NCBI RefSeq assembly: GCF_001619985.1
Contig: NW_017264204.1
Coordinates: 561,983 to 625,982 of the forward strand
Length of the DNA: 64,000 nucleotides
Direction of reading: 5' to 3'
DNA from: Xylona heveae TC161
Lineage: Eukaryota; Ascomycota; Xylonomycetes; Xylonales; Xylonaceae
The notes beneath the pieces were generated by a model. It was not told the origin of the DNA, searched no databases, and was given only the letters and a program-made list of their open reading frames with translations. Shown in pieces: positions 45,990 through 58,400 of this stretch (positions are counted from its first letter, which is position 1; every line of letters starts with the position of its first letter). Both the position numbers and the translations under genes were made by a program.

Positions 45990-48213
45990 ATGACCTCCCC
46001 AGCGCACCTCCGATCAATGGCGACGATGGAAGGCTTTCGTTCGCAACGAGATCACCTGTTCCCTGAAGATGCCCTTCGCTCGCGGTATATGCGCCTGCGA
46101 TGTTATTTTCCGACTCGCGTGTCAATTTCCATCGGACCAAAGCTCATTCTAACTGTTGCGATAGCTACCGGCCACTAGATTCGTACGATCCAAGCGTCAT
46201 CCGCGCCTCGATGGCGTCCTCACGAAGCTCCGTCAGCTGGCAAACCCTAGAGGGTTCCGCCTTTCGCCGCAATTCCATGTCTTCCATGACCAGTGAAGAT
46301 TCCAGCTTGACTGGTTTCTCCAGGTCTAGCTTCGCGTCAGCTGCAGATCCACGAGCCTTCATGTTTGTCACAGCGCCTCGTCCAATTGCCGGTGTGAGGG
46401 ACATGTCGGCTGTCTTCAAAAAGCTTCCTCCGGAGGTCTACGAGCGCATCCTCGCTCAATTGAAGGTGCTTCATTTAGGAACCTCTTCTTCAACTTGCTC
46501 AACATGCTATCTCAGAGATTTATATAGTCTGTCTCTGACAAGTCGAATGTGGGAAAGAGCTGCCCGGCAACAATTGTAAGTAGATTATTTGACGGTTGAC
46601 AAGACTCGTTAATTCCATGTTATTATCCGTTGCGACAACATGTTTGATTAGTTTTGTATTGCTTTTATAAGATTTACACGATGCCCCCAGCTTGGACATT
46701 TGATTCAACTGGGCGGCCACAAGCTGCAAACACTTTGTTTGCTATCGTCATCAGATCTTTGGCTAAATACTTAGTGTAATCCAGGTATGCCTCCATATTC
46801 ATTCCCGGTCGGGATTCGCCCTATCACACCAAGAAGTTCAAGATGAAGTATGGCACACGACTCAAGCTGCTTCGGCGAACTTTGCGAGAAAGAGCAGCTT
46901 TAGCACGGATAGTCCGCGAAATCGAGCTTCCGAATCTGAGTTACTTTGCCTGTATTCTCTCAAAGGAAAAGCCAGAACGGGTCATGAACCTGGTGGCATC
47001 AGTCGTAATGGCTTGCCCCAATCTTGAACGGCTGACAGGGTACTATCCGCCCTATGTCCATGAATTTGATCGGTTTCGGCATGCATTATCAACTCGAGCC
47101 AAGCTCAAGGAGCATGTTTGGATCCTTGGCCATGACCACTCCAGCAAAGCATCGGCAAAAGGATCCCCAGGCGAGTTCCTACATCCAGATCAGGCCACGG
47201 AGTTTTTACACCTTCATGACGGATGGGCTTCTCTCCACACTCTTTTTCTTCACGCCGAATCCTCCAATGTACTCGAACATGACCATTTTGTTGGCTTGTT
47301 CGATCGCCTGCCCTCATTGCGACATCTAGCACTCTCAAATTTCGATGCCGGGGATTTTGGTAATTTAACGCTCCAGAATTTGCCACCCTTGCTCTCACTT
47401 CGTCTGCAGGATCTGCATGGAGTCAGCGACGGAGGGCTGTCACTTTTCGCGGGCTGTCCGAGCTCTTTTTCTCTACGGAGTTTATCTTTAATCAACATTG
47501 AAGTCATGTCCTTGTCTGTCATTTCGAAGCTGTTCGCAAACCTTACTGAACTACAACGGTTCGTCTTCGTCCAAGAGAGTTCGCCAGAGCTGCCGTTGGG
47601 CGGGATTGTTATGCAGCCTGTCGTCGCTTCGAGGAGTCTCGAATACTTGCATTGGGACATCCTTGTCCCTGGCGTAGCCACTGAGCATCTCGCAGCGTCA
47701 ATACTGGCAGGTGGATTCCCGAAACTTCACACCATCCGCTCGCCGAGCGACCATCATGGCGTACTGCAGTCGATTTGCAAACCAAAGGCGCAGATTAGTT
47801 TAGCTAGCGACAAGTACGTTATTGCCCGCCAGCCGGAACTTGCGAGCGAGACTCGCTACTTGCGAAATCTTTTTGTTGCACGAACGGCAGCCCAAGCACG
47901 GATTGAGGAGGCGAGAACGCAGCCAGGCTTCAAAGTCGTTATCGAGGATGAAGGAGTTGTGCAAGACATCTTTATTATGAATGCATTTGTTGGCACCGTC
48001 GGTTCTACGATTACCTACTCATTGAAACCTGATATACCTGGGAGCGAGTACGCTCTTATTGACATCCCGGATCTTCTCGGTCCGACTAAAGAAGCACAGA
48101 TGAAGATTACATGCTCAGGAAATTGGAATGCGGCCCACCCACTCGGGAAAAGATGGTGGCAGCACACCGACAGACCGAAAGCGCGAACATTGGATTTGCA
48201 AAAGTTTTTCTAA
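45990..48213 (+). CDS. F-box protein with leucine-rich-repeat-like body
   Basis: Three exons (45990-46084, 46165-46575, 46785-48213; introns 80 and 209 nt) encode 644 residues. The joins give ALRSR-YRPLDSYDPS and ARQQL-YASIFIPGRD. An F-box lies at about residues 100-150 (FKKLPPEVYERILAQLKVLH ... LYSLSLTSRMWERAAR). The following 350 residues contain irregular Leu-rich segments typical of fungal F-box proteins (LHTLFLHAESS, LRHLALSNFDAGDFGNL, LLSLRLQDLHGVSDGGL, LRSLSLINIEV). The family recruits substrates to SCF ubiquitin ligases through Skp1; the substrate here is unknown. The start is the first in-frame ATG in the 5' exon; in-frame ATGs at about 46017 and 46026 are alternatives. The second intron is long for this window but has good GTAAGT and CAG ends. 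Confidence 0.85.
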
Positions 48214-49577
48214 TTTCCCACAGCGAGTATATCTGTGCGTTTGGAAGGGTGGTCTAGTGCTTTAGGTTCCTGTCGTCGAGCTTCCCGTCACGCATTATTC
48301 TTTCAAAAGCGGTGCATATAGCATGTCTACAGAGCAAGTGAATTTGGGGCGCATATGGCTTGATGATACCAAGATTTGGCGCATATTCTTTCTAGTTCTT
48401 TACACTACTTCCGCTGGCGGTGATAACCTTCTGGTTGGTGCAGCTCGTTGACGGTCTCATCCATACATATTCTTCGTTTCATGGAATGTTTTTAAGGGCG
48501 CTTCATCAACAATGTCAATAACAAGTTTGTATATTGAATGCTTCAATACAAAGATAAAATGAACCGGCAAAAAATTCCGTGTGACGAGATGGCTAGATGC
48601 TAGTCAGAAACATGAAAAAAGGTTGACGTTATTCTTTTGCTGGATTATGCTGAAGGATGCCTCCATACTAATAGATGCAGCATCTGTCTGATATGGGAAA
48701 TTTCGAGCAGGCCGTTCCTGCGCCATTTGAGTAAGCCGTGCGGTGCATTATTGAGTTAGTGGCCAAATGGTAATGAAGATTGTACCACTTCATCCGAATA
48801 AGAAGAAAGAGGAAGAAAATAGAACAGGACGGGGTCCGCGAATATTGACCACTTTCCCCTTGTGACGGTAAGGTTTTGGCGTGCTGGGAGGGACATGGTC
48901 ACCGTAGCGAATTGTCGCGTTCTTAGTCGTTCTGCGACCTCAAGTTTCGACACCCTGACACGCACTTGCGCATCCTGGCATTCACTAAGCTTTATTCTGC
49001 TTTCATATTTGGCTTTCTCCTTCAACCTCTCCGGTTTCGTGAAGCATGCCTTGAACCAATGAAAATTAAATGCCTTGATTTGATGATACAGCAAGCGCGG
49101 AAATCCGAACTTGATCCAGTACCGTGGAATATTTTGAGCTTGCGGCCGTGACCTCGAAATCGGACCGCTTCCGCAATTTTCTGAGGCTATTCAATTGGAT
49201 TTGGATCGAATGAAGCCCATTTCAGCGTCTTACAGAGATTGCTTTGGAAATAGCAAAGCATTTATACTCGATTAGACCAAGTGTTTGGAACTGAAGTTCA
49301 CAATCGCCAGCGGCTGTACAAACCTTAAAGGAAGACTTGGTCATCTGTTTCTTTCCGATCGACAATCGCAAAGCGCGTCATTGCTCTAAGGGTATCCCAA
49401 GTGAAGCGCGAGAAAGCGCTCATTGGACTGGCATCCCTGTATCTCGCTGGAGATATTTAAAGTTCCAGAATAGACCGCACGACCTTTCGCTCACACCGTT
49501 TTTAGAGCATCAAAACGTTGTCTTACAACCCTCTTTTCCTCTCGTCGTTCCCGGCAGCTGGATCTTTTACGCCAAAA
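48214..49577. other. Intergenic region, F-box gene to cyclin gene
   Basis: This holds the 3' flank of the F-box gene and the promoter or leader of the cyclin gene on the same strand. The overlapping frame running from 49337 has no recognisable content and is out of phase with the cyclin. Nothing else is supported. Confidence 0.5.
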
Positions 49578-51135
49578 ATGGCTTCGGCACCTCCAACGGT
49601 ATTGGCACCAAGAGAAGCATCTCAAGGAGACCGTCTAATTCCCACATCTTCGCCAAATCCCGTTCTTACTCCGCCTTCACGCCGGTTCCCTCCGCCTTCA
49701 CCGAATCCTGTCCTTTTAGAGGCCGAATCACAATGGTTATTCAGCGAGGAAGAGCTGTTGCGCACCCCATCGGCTCTCGATGGTATGGCGCCCGAGAAAG
49801 AACGAGAAAACCGAGGCAAAGGGGTCAATTTCATAACTCAGGTCGGCATTATGTTAAGGTTACCACAGCTTACCTTGGCGTCGGCGAGTGTCTTTCTCCA
49901 CCGGTTTTTCATGAGACACTCAATGGTAGACACACCAGAGAGGCCAGGGATGCATTACTATGTATGTTGATGGATCCGACATCGTCTTGCTCTCTGGTGA
50001 CTGTAGGCAAATACAAGATGACTAATGCAAGTGTTTCTAGGCCATTGCAGCGACTGCCATCTTTTTGGCAACCAAAGTCGAAGAGAATTGTCGTAAGATG
50101 AGAGATCTCATCATTGCCTGCTGCCGAGTAGCGCAGAAGAATCCCAATCTCGTCATCGACGAGCAGTCCAAAGAATATTGGAGATGGCGAGACACTATCC
50201 TCCACAACGAAGATATCCTTCTTGAAGCAATATGCTTTGACCTCTCTCTCGAGCCGCCCTATAAAACACTCTACGATTTTCTCGTGTTCTTTGGTCAGGA
50301 ACACAATAAAAAGCTCCGCAACGCCGCCTGGGCATTTGTCAACGACAGCAACCTGACTATGCTGTGCGTGCTTTTCCCATCAAGAACCATCGCTGCAGCT
50401 GCAATCTACTGCGCAGCCAAATATTGCGAAGTCGATTTTCCCGACTTCGACGGCAGACCGTGGTGGGATATGATGGGTGTCGACCTAAAGGACGTCCGAA
50501 AGGCGTGCAACTACATGGCCTCCATCTACGAGAACGTGCCCATGAAACATTCCGAAAACATCTACAGCCGCACCCCCGAAGACGGCGACCCGTTATTTGC
50601 CCGAACTCGCGCTCGAGGTCCCGAGACTCCCGAAACTCCTTGTGCTCGACCGCCTCCACGAGAGCGGCAAGGGTCAGTAGCTTCTGTGACTGGCAGCGAG
50701 AAAAGCGCGGGTAAACGGACCCATGATGCGAGCGCTAGCGCTGCAGGTACAGATGCCCAAGCGCCAGATCGCAACGGAACTGGCCAGAGAAATGGTACAG
50801 GCGCAACAACGTCTACTTTCGAAAAGACGCACCACCATACCGGAGAGAAGCGCGAGCTGGAATCGGCAGATCACCAAGGCCAACGTGAAGCCAAACGAGC
50901 AAAAACCGATCACTTGGACGACAGAAACACGTCGCGACATGTCCAGTCAAATGGTACTACCCCGTCAACTGCAAAAGAACATCCCGCCAACAAGCCATCT
51001 CAGCCTCAGGCTCAACCAGACTCTTCTAAGCCACAGGCAACGGCAGCAGACAGCCAAAGGATACAGCAAGCTGATATACCACCTGATTCGAAAGAAGATC
51101 AATTAAGCGAAGAAGGCGAAGTCCTTGAAGAATGA
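49578..51135 (+). CDS. Transcription-type cyclin (Pch1/cyclin T-K-L-like)
   Basis: Two exons (49578-49961 and 50041-51135; 79-nt intron, phase 0) encode 492 residues. The join restores the first cyclin fold: FITQVGIMLRLPQLTLASASVFLHRFFMRHSM then HYY-AIAATAIFLATKVEENCRKMRD. The second fold follows, with RTIAAAAIYCAAKYCEVDF. The entry segment WLFSEEELLRTPSALDG is characteristic of cyclins C/H/K/L/T that partner RNA polymerase II CTD kinases (Cdk9/Bur1 or Ctk1 type). The last 220 residues are hydrophilic and disordered, with Gln, Asn, Lys and many charged residues, ending EEGEVLEE. Which CDK it binds cannot be decided from sequence alone; a P-TEFb-like role resembling fission yeast Pch1 is my preferred reading. 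Confidence 0.9.
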
Positions 51136-52600
51136 CCCTTTTTCACCCCCTGATGCATATCGTTCTGCAAACCTTCTTTCGCTATGTCGAGGACTGCTTC
51201 TTCTGCTGAGCATCATCTCGTATACGAACAAGGATATCTGTTCGGTTTTTGTTTTTTTTTTGTCATCCGACATGTCCCCTTGTGGCTGTTCCTCATTACT
51301 CCTCATCACATGTCCTCTTCTACCCTACCGGCCCCTCTCGCAGAGTGGGGTATTTTATACAGCTCTCTCTCTCCCTCCCTCTCCCTCTTCCCCCCCCAAA
51401 CTTCTTCTCTGTTGCGTTCATGCGCGACAACGGTTCATTTTCTTCATCATTCAGCAGAATCCACCAGGTTTTCGGAGTATAAGAGTATACCTCGGGCGAA
51501 GGCGTGGGCGAGATGCCGCATGTGCACACACACACGCACAAGCAAAGTCTTCCGCATGGAAAAACGAACTTGATGAGCATCTTTTGAGGCGTTTTATGGG
51601 GCGTTCTTGTGATTATTATTATTATTATTATTCTTCTTCTTCTTCTTATCATTATTATTATTATTGTTGTTGTTGTTGTTATTAGCATAGAATACTAATA
51701 TAGGGGCGTACGTACTTTTGCTGGGGAATTAGTACTTAAGGGAAAATTGTCTCTTTTGTTGTCTTTTTTCCCCTCTACATTTCTTTTTTCTCTCCTTCTT
51801 TTCCCCCTCCTTTTTCTTTTTCATTCCACATCCCCACCACGGAGTCACGAAGTTTGAAGGTGTGACACAACGCGTTAGATACGTATCAATCCCACAATGA
51901 CATTCTTATATATCATTCCTTCAGTATTATCCCTTATGCCCCCCGGAGGAAGGAAGGGGTAGTGTTCTAGTTTGAAGAAATTCCTATCAAAGAAATTCTA
52001 TTGAATAAGTTATCATATATCCGTCAATTTCACATGTCAGAATATCTCAAGTGATTCTTTCTCAATTTTCTCAATGTGTTCGAGATTACGTAGATTATAC
52101 CAATTTGCAAGTTGATTTGATATAGTGGAGTAGTATTTACTGATCAGCAGCGGGAGATCATGGCATATACTACAAGATCTAGTTTGGAAGTGCCAAATGT
52201 CTTCTTCAAAGGATCGCGCCGTGCCGTCCAGGTTCGGGAATAAGTATTCAAATCATGCGGAAAGAAACATGCGCGCTGTGGCTGCGTATTGGGGGTATTA
52301 AAGGTGGGAGAAGAAAAGGAAAGGAGAAAGAAAGAGGGTAGGTGAGGGAGAGGTTTGTATTATGTGGCTGAAGAATTAAGGGGAGAGGCGATTAACGGAC
52401 TTTTTTTTAGGAAAAAAGAAAGAAAAAGAAAAAGATATTAAAAAGAAAATAAAAGAAAACAGGAAAAAAGAAAACAGGAAAAAAGAAAAAAGAAAAAAGT
52501 GGACATGTCAGGTAGATATATGTAAAATGAGAAAGAAAGAAAGAGAGAAAACAAGAGGAAAAATAAAAGAAAGAAAAAGAAAAATACAGGGCAATAAAAT
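51136..52600. other. Convergent intergenic region with triplet microsatellites
   Basis: This contains a compound triplet repeat at about 51612-51683 (ATT, then CTT, ATT and GTT units) and a purine-rich AAAAGAAAA-type array at 52413-52590 just after the glycosyltransferase stop. No gene is recognised. Confidence 0.6.
51612..51683. repeat. Compound ATT/CTT/GTT triplet microsatellite
   Basis: Adjoining runs of ATT, CTT, ATT and GTT triplets downstream of the cyclin gene. All units are pyrimidine-rich triplets ending in TT. Confidence 0.8.
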
Positions 52601-53986
52601 CTACGAACCCACTCTAGTCTTTGACATAAAGTCTTCCAAGAGTTCAACGGCCTTCTCGCCACCGGGGTATTGCCTAAATTCTGCCTGGATTCGACGAGCA
52701 TTCTCGCGGTATTTAGGATTCTGGAGGATCTCACGAGTTGCGTCTAAGATCTCCGCGGCGGAGGGCGACTGCGAGCGGAGATTGATAGCGGCGCCAGCCC
52801 AAGAAATGCGGCCTGCAACATCAGCTTGATCGTTACCCCAGGGCACGATGACCAGGGGGACGCCGCATGCGAGGGCCATCTTGACGCCATTGTATCCGCC
52901 AGTGGAAATGATGGCGTTTACGTGTGGAAGAAGTTGAGCATGCGGGATGAAAGGCTCGATGCGGACATTCGGGGGCACGTCTACGCTATCGAACACCGAG
53001 ATATCTGCAACAGTCACGACGACAAGACAATCCCAATTGGCAAGAGCCTGCAGGGCAGGCAAGATGAGTGCAGAAGGCTCCGCAATGAGGGTACCTTGTG
53101 TGATGTGCACGACTGAAGAAGCTTTGTCCATTTCATCGGCCAAGGCTTGCGGCAATGAAGAAGTTTGATATTTGTCTGGGGAGGTTCCTGGTAATGGTTG
53201 TTGTTGTTTTTGTTGCTGCTGTTCTTGCGACGACTCGGCCAAAGGAGGAGCAGGAGGAGGCGTCACAAGAGGCTGCTCGGGCAAAAGAGGGCCGACAAAA
53301 TGGACATAAGTGGGCCAAGGGTCTCGGGGATATTCAATTGCTGGAGTTGCAGCTTGCAAATGCAGCTGGGTTGAAAACATGTGGTCAAAAACGGTGACGC
53401 CAGGGGGCAAGGGTGTTAGGCCGAGCTGAGCCCGCACGCTTACATATGCCGTAGTGACGCCGCGTAGCATAAAGATGCCGAGCGGTCCCATTAAACGGTT
53501 CATCAGCCGTCCCAGCCAGCCAGGCGGGGGATCGCCCGTGCCAAACCGAGGAATCTCAGGGGCTGGGATGGTGAGCGGGCTGATTCCGAGCGTGGCCAAC
53601 GGTATTCCGTGGCGTTCAGAAAAGGCTCGGGCTCCGAGGGCGCACAAATCAGCCAAAATGACATCGGCCTTGCCGTATTCTTGCATAATCTCTTCATAAT
53701 CGGCCAATTGGCCTGCCATGCGGTCAACAAGGAGCTTTCGAAGCGTTGAGACTGCAGCGGCAATACCGCTGAGTTCAGCATCGGGTTCCGGAGGGAGCTC
53801 TTTCAAATCTGGCGCCTTCACCGCTGCCACAAACATTGCGCCGGTCCGCTCCACCGTCCCTGCAAATTCCTTGCCAATGTGCCACAAAACTCGATGGCCG
53901 GCGGCCACAAGAGATGTGGCGACGGGAATGGCTGGGTTGACATGGCCAGACGCCGGTAGAGTGCTAATGATCACCACACGCCCCAT
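52601..53986 (-). CDS. GT1-family (MGT-like) UDP-glycosyltransferase
   Basis: A single exon of 461 residues starts at the ATG at 53986, chosen because MGRVVIISTLPASGHVNP is the usual N-terminal Rossmann strand and glycine turn. The frame extends 24 codons further upstream, with an ATG at 54058, but that piece lacks family similarity. The C-terminal donor-binding half has VVHITQGTL, VRIEPFIPHAQLLPHVNAII, STGGYNGVKMALACGVPLV and PWGNDQADVAGRISWAGAAI. The His that often precedes the GG in this motif is replaced by Thr (STGG instead of THGG). A Gln-rich linker (QEQQQQKQQQ) joins the halves. These enzymes glycosylate small lipophilic acceptors such as macrolides or sterols; the acceptor here is unknown. 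No biosynthetic cluster partners flank it. Similarity to bacterial macrolide glycosyltransferases is noted, though many fungi carry such genes. Confidence 0.88.
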   Translation of the reverse strand: MGRVVIISTLPASGHVNPAIPVATSLVAAGHRVLWHIGKEFAGTVERTGAMFVAAVKAPDLKELPPEPDAELSGIAAAVSTLRKLLVDRMAGQLADYEEIMQEYGKADVILADLCALGARAFSERHGIPLATLGISPLTIPAPEIPRFGTGDPPPGWLGRLMNRLMGPLGIFMLRGVTTAYVSVRAQLGLTPLPPGVTVFDHMFSTQLHLQAATPAIEYPRDPWPTYVHFVGPLLPEQPLVTPPPAPPLAESSQEQQQQKQQQPLPGTSPDKYQTSSLPQALADEMDKASSVVHITQGTLIAEPSALILPALQALANWDCLVVVTVADISVFDSVDVPPNVRIEPFIPHAQLLPHVNAIISTGGYNGVKMALACGVPLVIVPWGNDQADVAGRISWAGAAINLRSQSPSAAEILDATREILQNPKYRENARRIQAEFRQYPGGEKAVELLEDFMSKTRVGS

Positions 53987-55494
53987 TAAGACATAAGCTC
54001 CGATATCAGAATGGCTCAAAGCAAATTCCCAGAAGACCAAGGGATCTGAAAAGTCCAAGACGGTGTCACTTGTGTAAGCATCGTTATTCCATTAAGCTTA
54101 AACCCCCTTTCCGTCGAATGGCGCGGCCCGCTGCACGTGATGTAGAAGCCATAAGCAGCAATGGGATTACACTTAAAAGCCCCCCATCATTCGGGGGTGA
54201 CACCTCCAGAGTCTGGACCCTTCGGAGACTGGACAAATTATTTCCCACAAGATCAATCATATTCGCACACATAAATAAGACAAAGATGTCTCAGATCGTA
54301 GAAACGGGGGGTGTATCCATCGAAAACCATGGTTTGAAATAGACAAAAGATTGATTGTTGGTCATCAATTGAGGAGAATCTCAGACTGCAGGATTGCTTG
54401 CTTCTTCGCCAGAGTGAGTGAGCCGCAGTGGGGAAGTCGGCCGTTTGATAGGCTGCCTGTGCCTTTTGCCTTATCCAACGAACGCATCTCTGTGGACCGA
54501 TCGCAAGGCACTCCCATCCCCGACCTTGTTATTAAACGCCACCATTTCCGGGGCTCATGGTCCGAGAGCCTGTACTGCTCGGTACAAAGAGAAGAACTCC
54601 TTCTTTGTGCTAGAGCTGCAGGAGGTTCTGCGTATCGATCAGCTTTGACGACAGCCTGTACCATGCATCGTGCAGCTGCTAATTGGGCCACAAGTCGGCA
54701 TAAGATGACGAAAATGGCAATTCGAATTGTTGAAGCTTTTTTCAAAGCCCGTTTGCAAGGAGCTTACTATCGCCCTTGTGTCTTGACCCGACGGAGCGTT
54801 GGTCAGCGGAGCTGTCTCAACGAGTACCACACTTTATGCACGACAAGTGGTGGGGGAAATTAAGCACAGCTCGCTGCCAGGGAGTCTAGCCCCGGGGCGT
54901 CACTGGTGCCTACCTCAGCCGCAACTGTCAGCGTCAGCTGCTCGATTTATTAATGCTTGAGAAAGGAGACTAACTAAAGCCCGGGAAACTTGCAGATCGT
55001 ATATATAGAAGAAAAGTCTTGATGATGTTGCTCTACCGTTGCTGAATCTTTGTTTGGCTCACTTTTGACGTGGTGAGCGTGAGAGTGTTGCAAAATAGCT
55101 GATTGAGGAAGGAGCAAGACGGATTGCAGTTTGGTGTTGTTTGGGAATGTCGGACAGTGTGATGGTGACAAACAATGCGGTTTGAGTCATTCTAGCTGCC
55201 TGGACTTCATTGATTGTAGGGAAAGATCGAGAAACGTTCTTTCCTTTGCTAGATCCCCATCCGTGATTGCCATTGTCGGTCTCTGCTTTCCTGGACACAT
55301 TTTCACGTCCAACTGTCCCGCTGCCAAAACGTCACATTACATTATTGTGTCTCTGTCTCTGTCTCTGTCTCTGTTTCACTTTTACACTATAAGCTTCTTT
55401 GTCATGTTCAGCAGACTTTTATCAACTCTGCCATAGCCTCATCGTACACTTTTTACTTAGCCACTGCAGTCCATCGTGGTGGCTGACTGGCGCC
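53987..55494. other. Divergent intergenic region, glycosyltransferase / ABC transporter
   Basis: This holds the promoters of the minus-strand glycosyltransferase and the plus-strand transporter. A short GTCTCT/CTCTGT repeat occurs at 55350-55373. The frames around 54365-54863 on both strands have no recognisable product. No further gene is supported. Confidence 0.5.
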
Positions 55495-58400
55495 ATGGAG
55501 GCCACTCCGATTCCAGAGGGCTCCAGCAAGGGCATCATGACCCTTCATTATATCTATCCAGCAGCCACACTCACCTATTTTGGGATTACTCTCCTTACGA
55601 GTATATGCATGCTTCATGGATTCTCTTCTAAAGCGAGCCCGCGAGTTGTCAAGCGCGATGTGGTCCTGATATTAATGGTCGCTGTGACTGCTACCTACGT
55701 ACGTTTTGGAAGACCTTGAACCCATAACTCTGACTCTTTTTTTGGATCGTCAAGAGGCCTAAACATTTGCTGACATTTTGCAGGTCGCAGAAGCAGTACT
55801 GCTTCTAGTTGCGGCTCTCATTCAGAACAGCTGGACGATCCCAAAAGACTTAATGGTAAGTGCAATCTACGCATGTGATGATTTTGCCTCTCAGCTCCTG
55901 CGGCATCCATACATTTGAGATACTGAGAGCTGTCACAGGTCTACCTCCTTGCAACAGTCTTTGTGTGGGGTACACAGGTCTTGGTTCTCTTGGATTCCAA
56001 GCACCCAGTTTGGTACCCGTATTTCGGCTCCTGGATAATTGCTCTGGTTGTTGAGGTATCTCTTGTTGCACTGTTTGGGGCTTCAGAGCAAGTGTATAAG
56101 TCCCTCAAATATGCCGAACTCGGTATTCAAATCTCTCGTCTGTGTCTCCTCATTCTCTTGTTCCCTCTGTTTTTCTTTCTGAAATACAGCTCTGCCGGAG
56201 CCAAGGGTACCGACGAGGAGAATCAGGGCTTGCTCACGGGGCAGAAGCAGGGTCCAGACGGGAAGACACAGGACTCTAAAACCAATGGCTATGGCTCACT
56301 CGAGCAATCACCTACGTCAGAAGAGGACGATGGCGAGGACTCTGAACAAGAAGAAGCAGGGAAGGCGCGGAGTCGCATCTCCGAACGGCTGAAGCGCGAC
56401 GGCAACTGGTGGGCATATGCCAAGGAATTTTCCGTCTTTTTTCCTTTTATCTGGCCAGCAAAGTATCCACGGTTGCAATTTTGCATGACCGTCGTGGGAC
56501 TGTGTTTCCTGGCAGGGAGGGTATTGAGCGTTCTTGTACCTCGCCAGCTTGGTATTATTACAGACGCTCTTACGAACGGCAAGGATTCTGGTAAGCTCTC
56601 TTTGCTTCCAATATTGTAAGTGCCTTTCATTGCTGACATATTTATTCCAGGAAAGATACCATGGATGCAGGTCGCGGTTTATATTATTCTGCAGTGGCTA
56701 GACTCCCGGTCTGGAGTATACGCATTGAAGGATGTCCTTTGGTTGCCAGTGAGTCAGTACTCTCAGCGTCTGATCAGCACGACTGCCTACAACAAAGTTA
56801 TGGCACTCTCAAGCGATTTCCACAATGATAAGAAATCCGGAGAGCTCTACAAGGCAATTGATCAAGGGCGCGGTGTCACGGATCTTTTGGAGACGGTCTT
56901 CTTCCAGATTCTTCCAATGTTCGCTGACCTCGTAATCGCATGCGGATACTTCTATTATCTTTTCGATATCTACATGACACTGATTGTAGCCTTTGTTATT
57001 GTCTTATACCTCTGGTCTACCGCGAGACTAAGTGCCCGGATCAATCGTATTCGCAGAAGCCTCATCAAGAAACTTATCCATGAGTGGGAAGTCAGACATG
57101 AGTCGATGGGAAATTGGCAGACTGTGTCGTACTTTAACAGGATACCCCATGAGGAGAATCGATATGCTCAGGCCGTCGAAGCCCACAATCATCAAAGCCG
57201 GCGCTATTATTATGCGTCTTATCTACAGACGGCAGTCCAGTCGTTGGTCTTAACTCTCGGCCTGCTTGCCGCCAGTTTCCTGGCTGTTTATCAAGTCGTC
57301 CGCGGTTCAAAACCGGTTGGTAGCTACATCACCCTTCTCACATACTGGGCGAAGCTCTCAGGTAATTTTCCCAATCCGCGGCCGCTGTTACAAGTCCATT
57401 TCTGACACCTGATAGGACCGCTCGCCTTCTTTTCTTCCGCCTTTCGAACCATTATCAACGACATGCTTGACGCCGAACGCCTCCTGCAAGTTTTCAAAGC
57501 GGAACCAAGTGTGGCCGATAAGCCTGACGCTGTCGCGCTTCAGCTTAAAAGCGGGAAAGTTGAATTCGATGATGTCCATTTTTCTTATGATCCCCGCAAA
57601 GAGAATCTGAAAGGCATCAGTTTTGTTGCGCAACCGGGGAAGACTGTGGCATTTGTTGGGGAGACTGGAGGTGGAAAGTCTACAATTCTGAAATTGTTGT
57701 TTCGGTTTTATGACGTGAAAAATGGGAGTATCAAGATTGATGGCCAAGATCTGAGGGACGTTACCTTGTTCAGTCTCCGAGATCATATTGGTGTCGTGCC
57801 TCAGGCAAGTCCAAATTCAAGAGTGCAAATAATTTGGCTGCTAACATCTATTCATTGATAGGATCCTTCTCTTTTTAATCAATCCATCATGGACAATGTC
57901 CGTTATTCCAGACTTGATGCTTCGGATCAGGGTAAGTTTGACGATTATCTACTACGAGAGAAGCCTGTCATATTAATAGATTTACTCATTGAAGAGGTTC
58001 ACGATGCTTGCAAAGCCGCAGCTATACACGACAAGATCATGTCTTTTCCCGATGGCTATAGTTCGAAGGTTGGTGAAAGGGGCGTCAAGCTCTCTGGAGG
58101 CGAACTGCAACGTGTATGTGAATGCAAGTTGGAAAATGGTGTTTGTGGCTAACAAGGGAAAGGTCGCAATTGCTCGTGCAATCTTGAGGAATCCTCCTAT
58201 CGTCCTCTTGGATGAGGCTACCAGCATGGTCGATATTGAAACTGAGATATTGATCCAAACGGCCTTTAAGCGTCTGACCGCTGAGCGCACCACTTTCATT
58301 GTAGCGTAAGTCATCTCTAACCGTTTGCCAACCCCTGCTTGCTCATACATTTCAAGTCACCGTTTGTCGACTGTAGTTAGCGCGGACCTAATAATCGTCA

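Noticed and set aside
53987-54058. 24-codon N-terminal extension of the glycosyltransferase (ATG at 54058)
   Set aside because: The usual first strand begins at the internal Met (53986). The extension has no family match, so it is probably 5' UTR.
54351-54863. 170-residue plus-strand frame between glycosyltransferase and transporter
   Set aside because: Competing frame on the other strand, no recognisable domain, and composition like the surrounding non-coding DNA.
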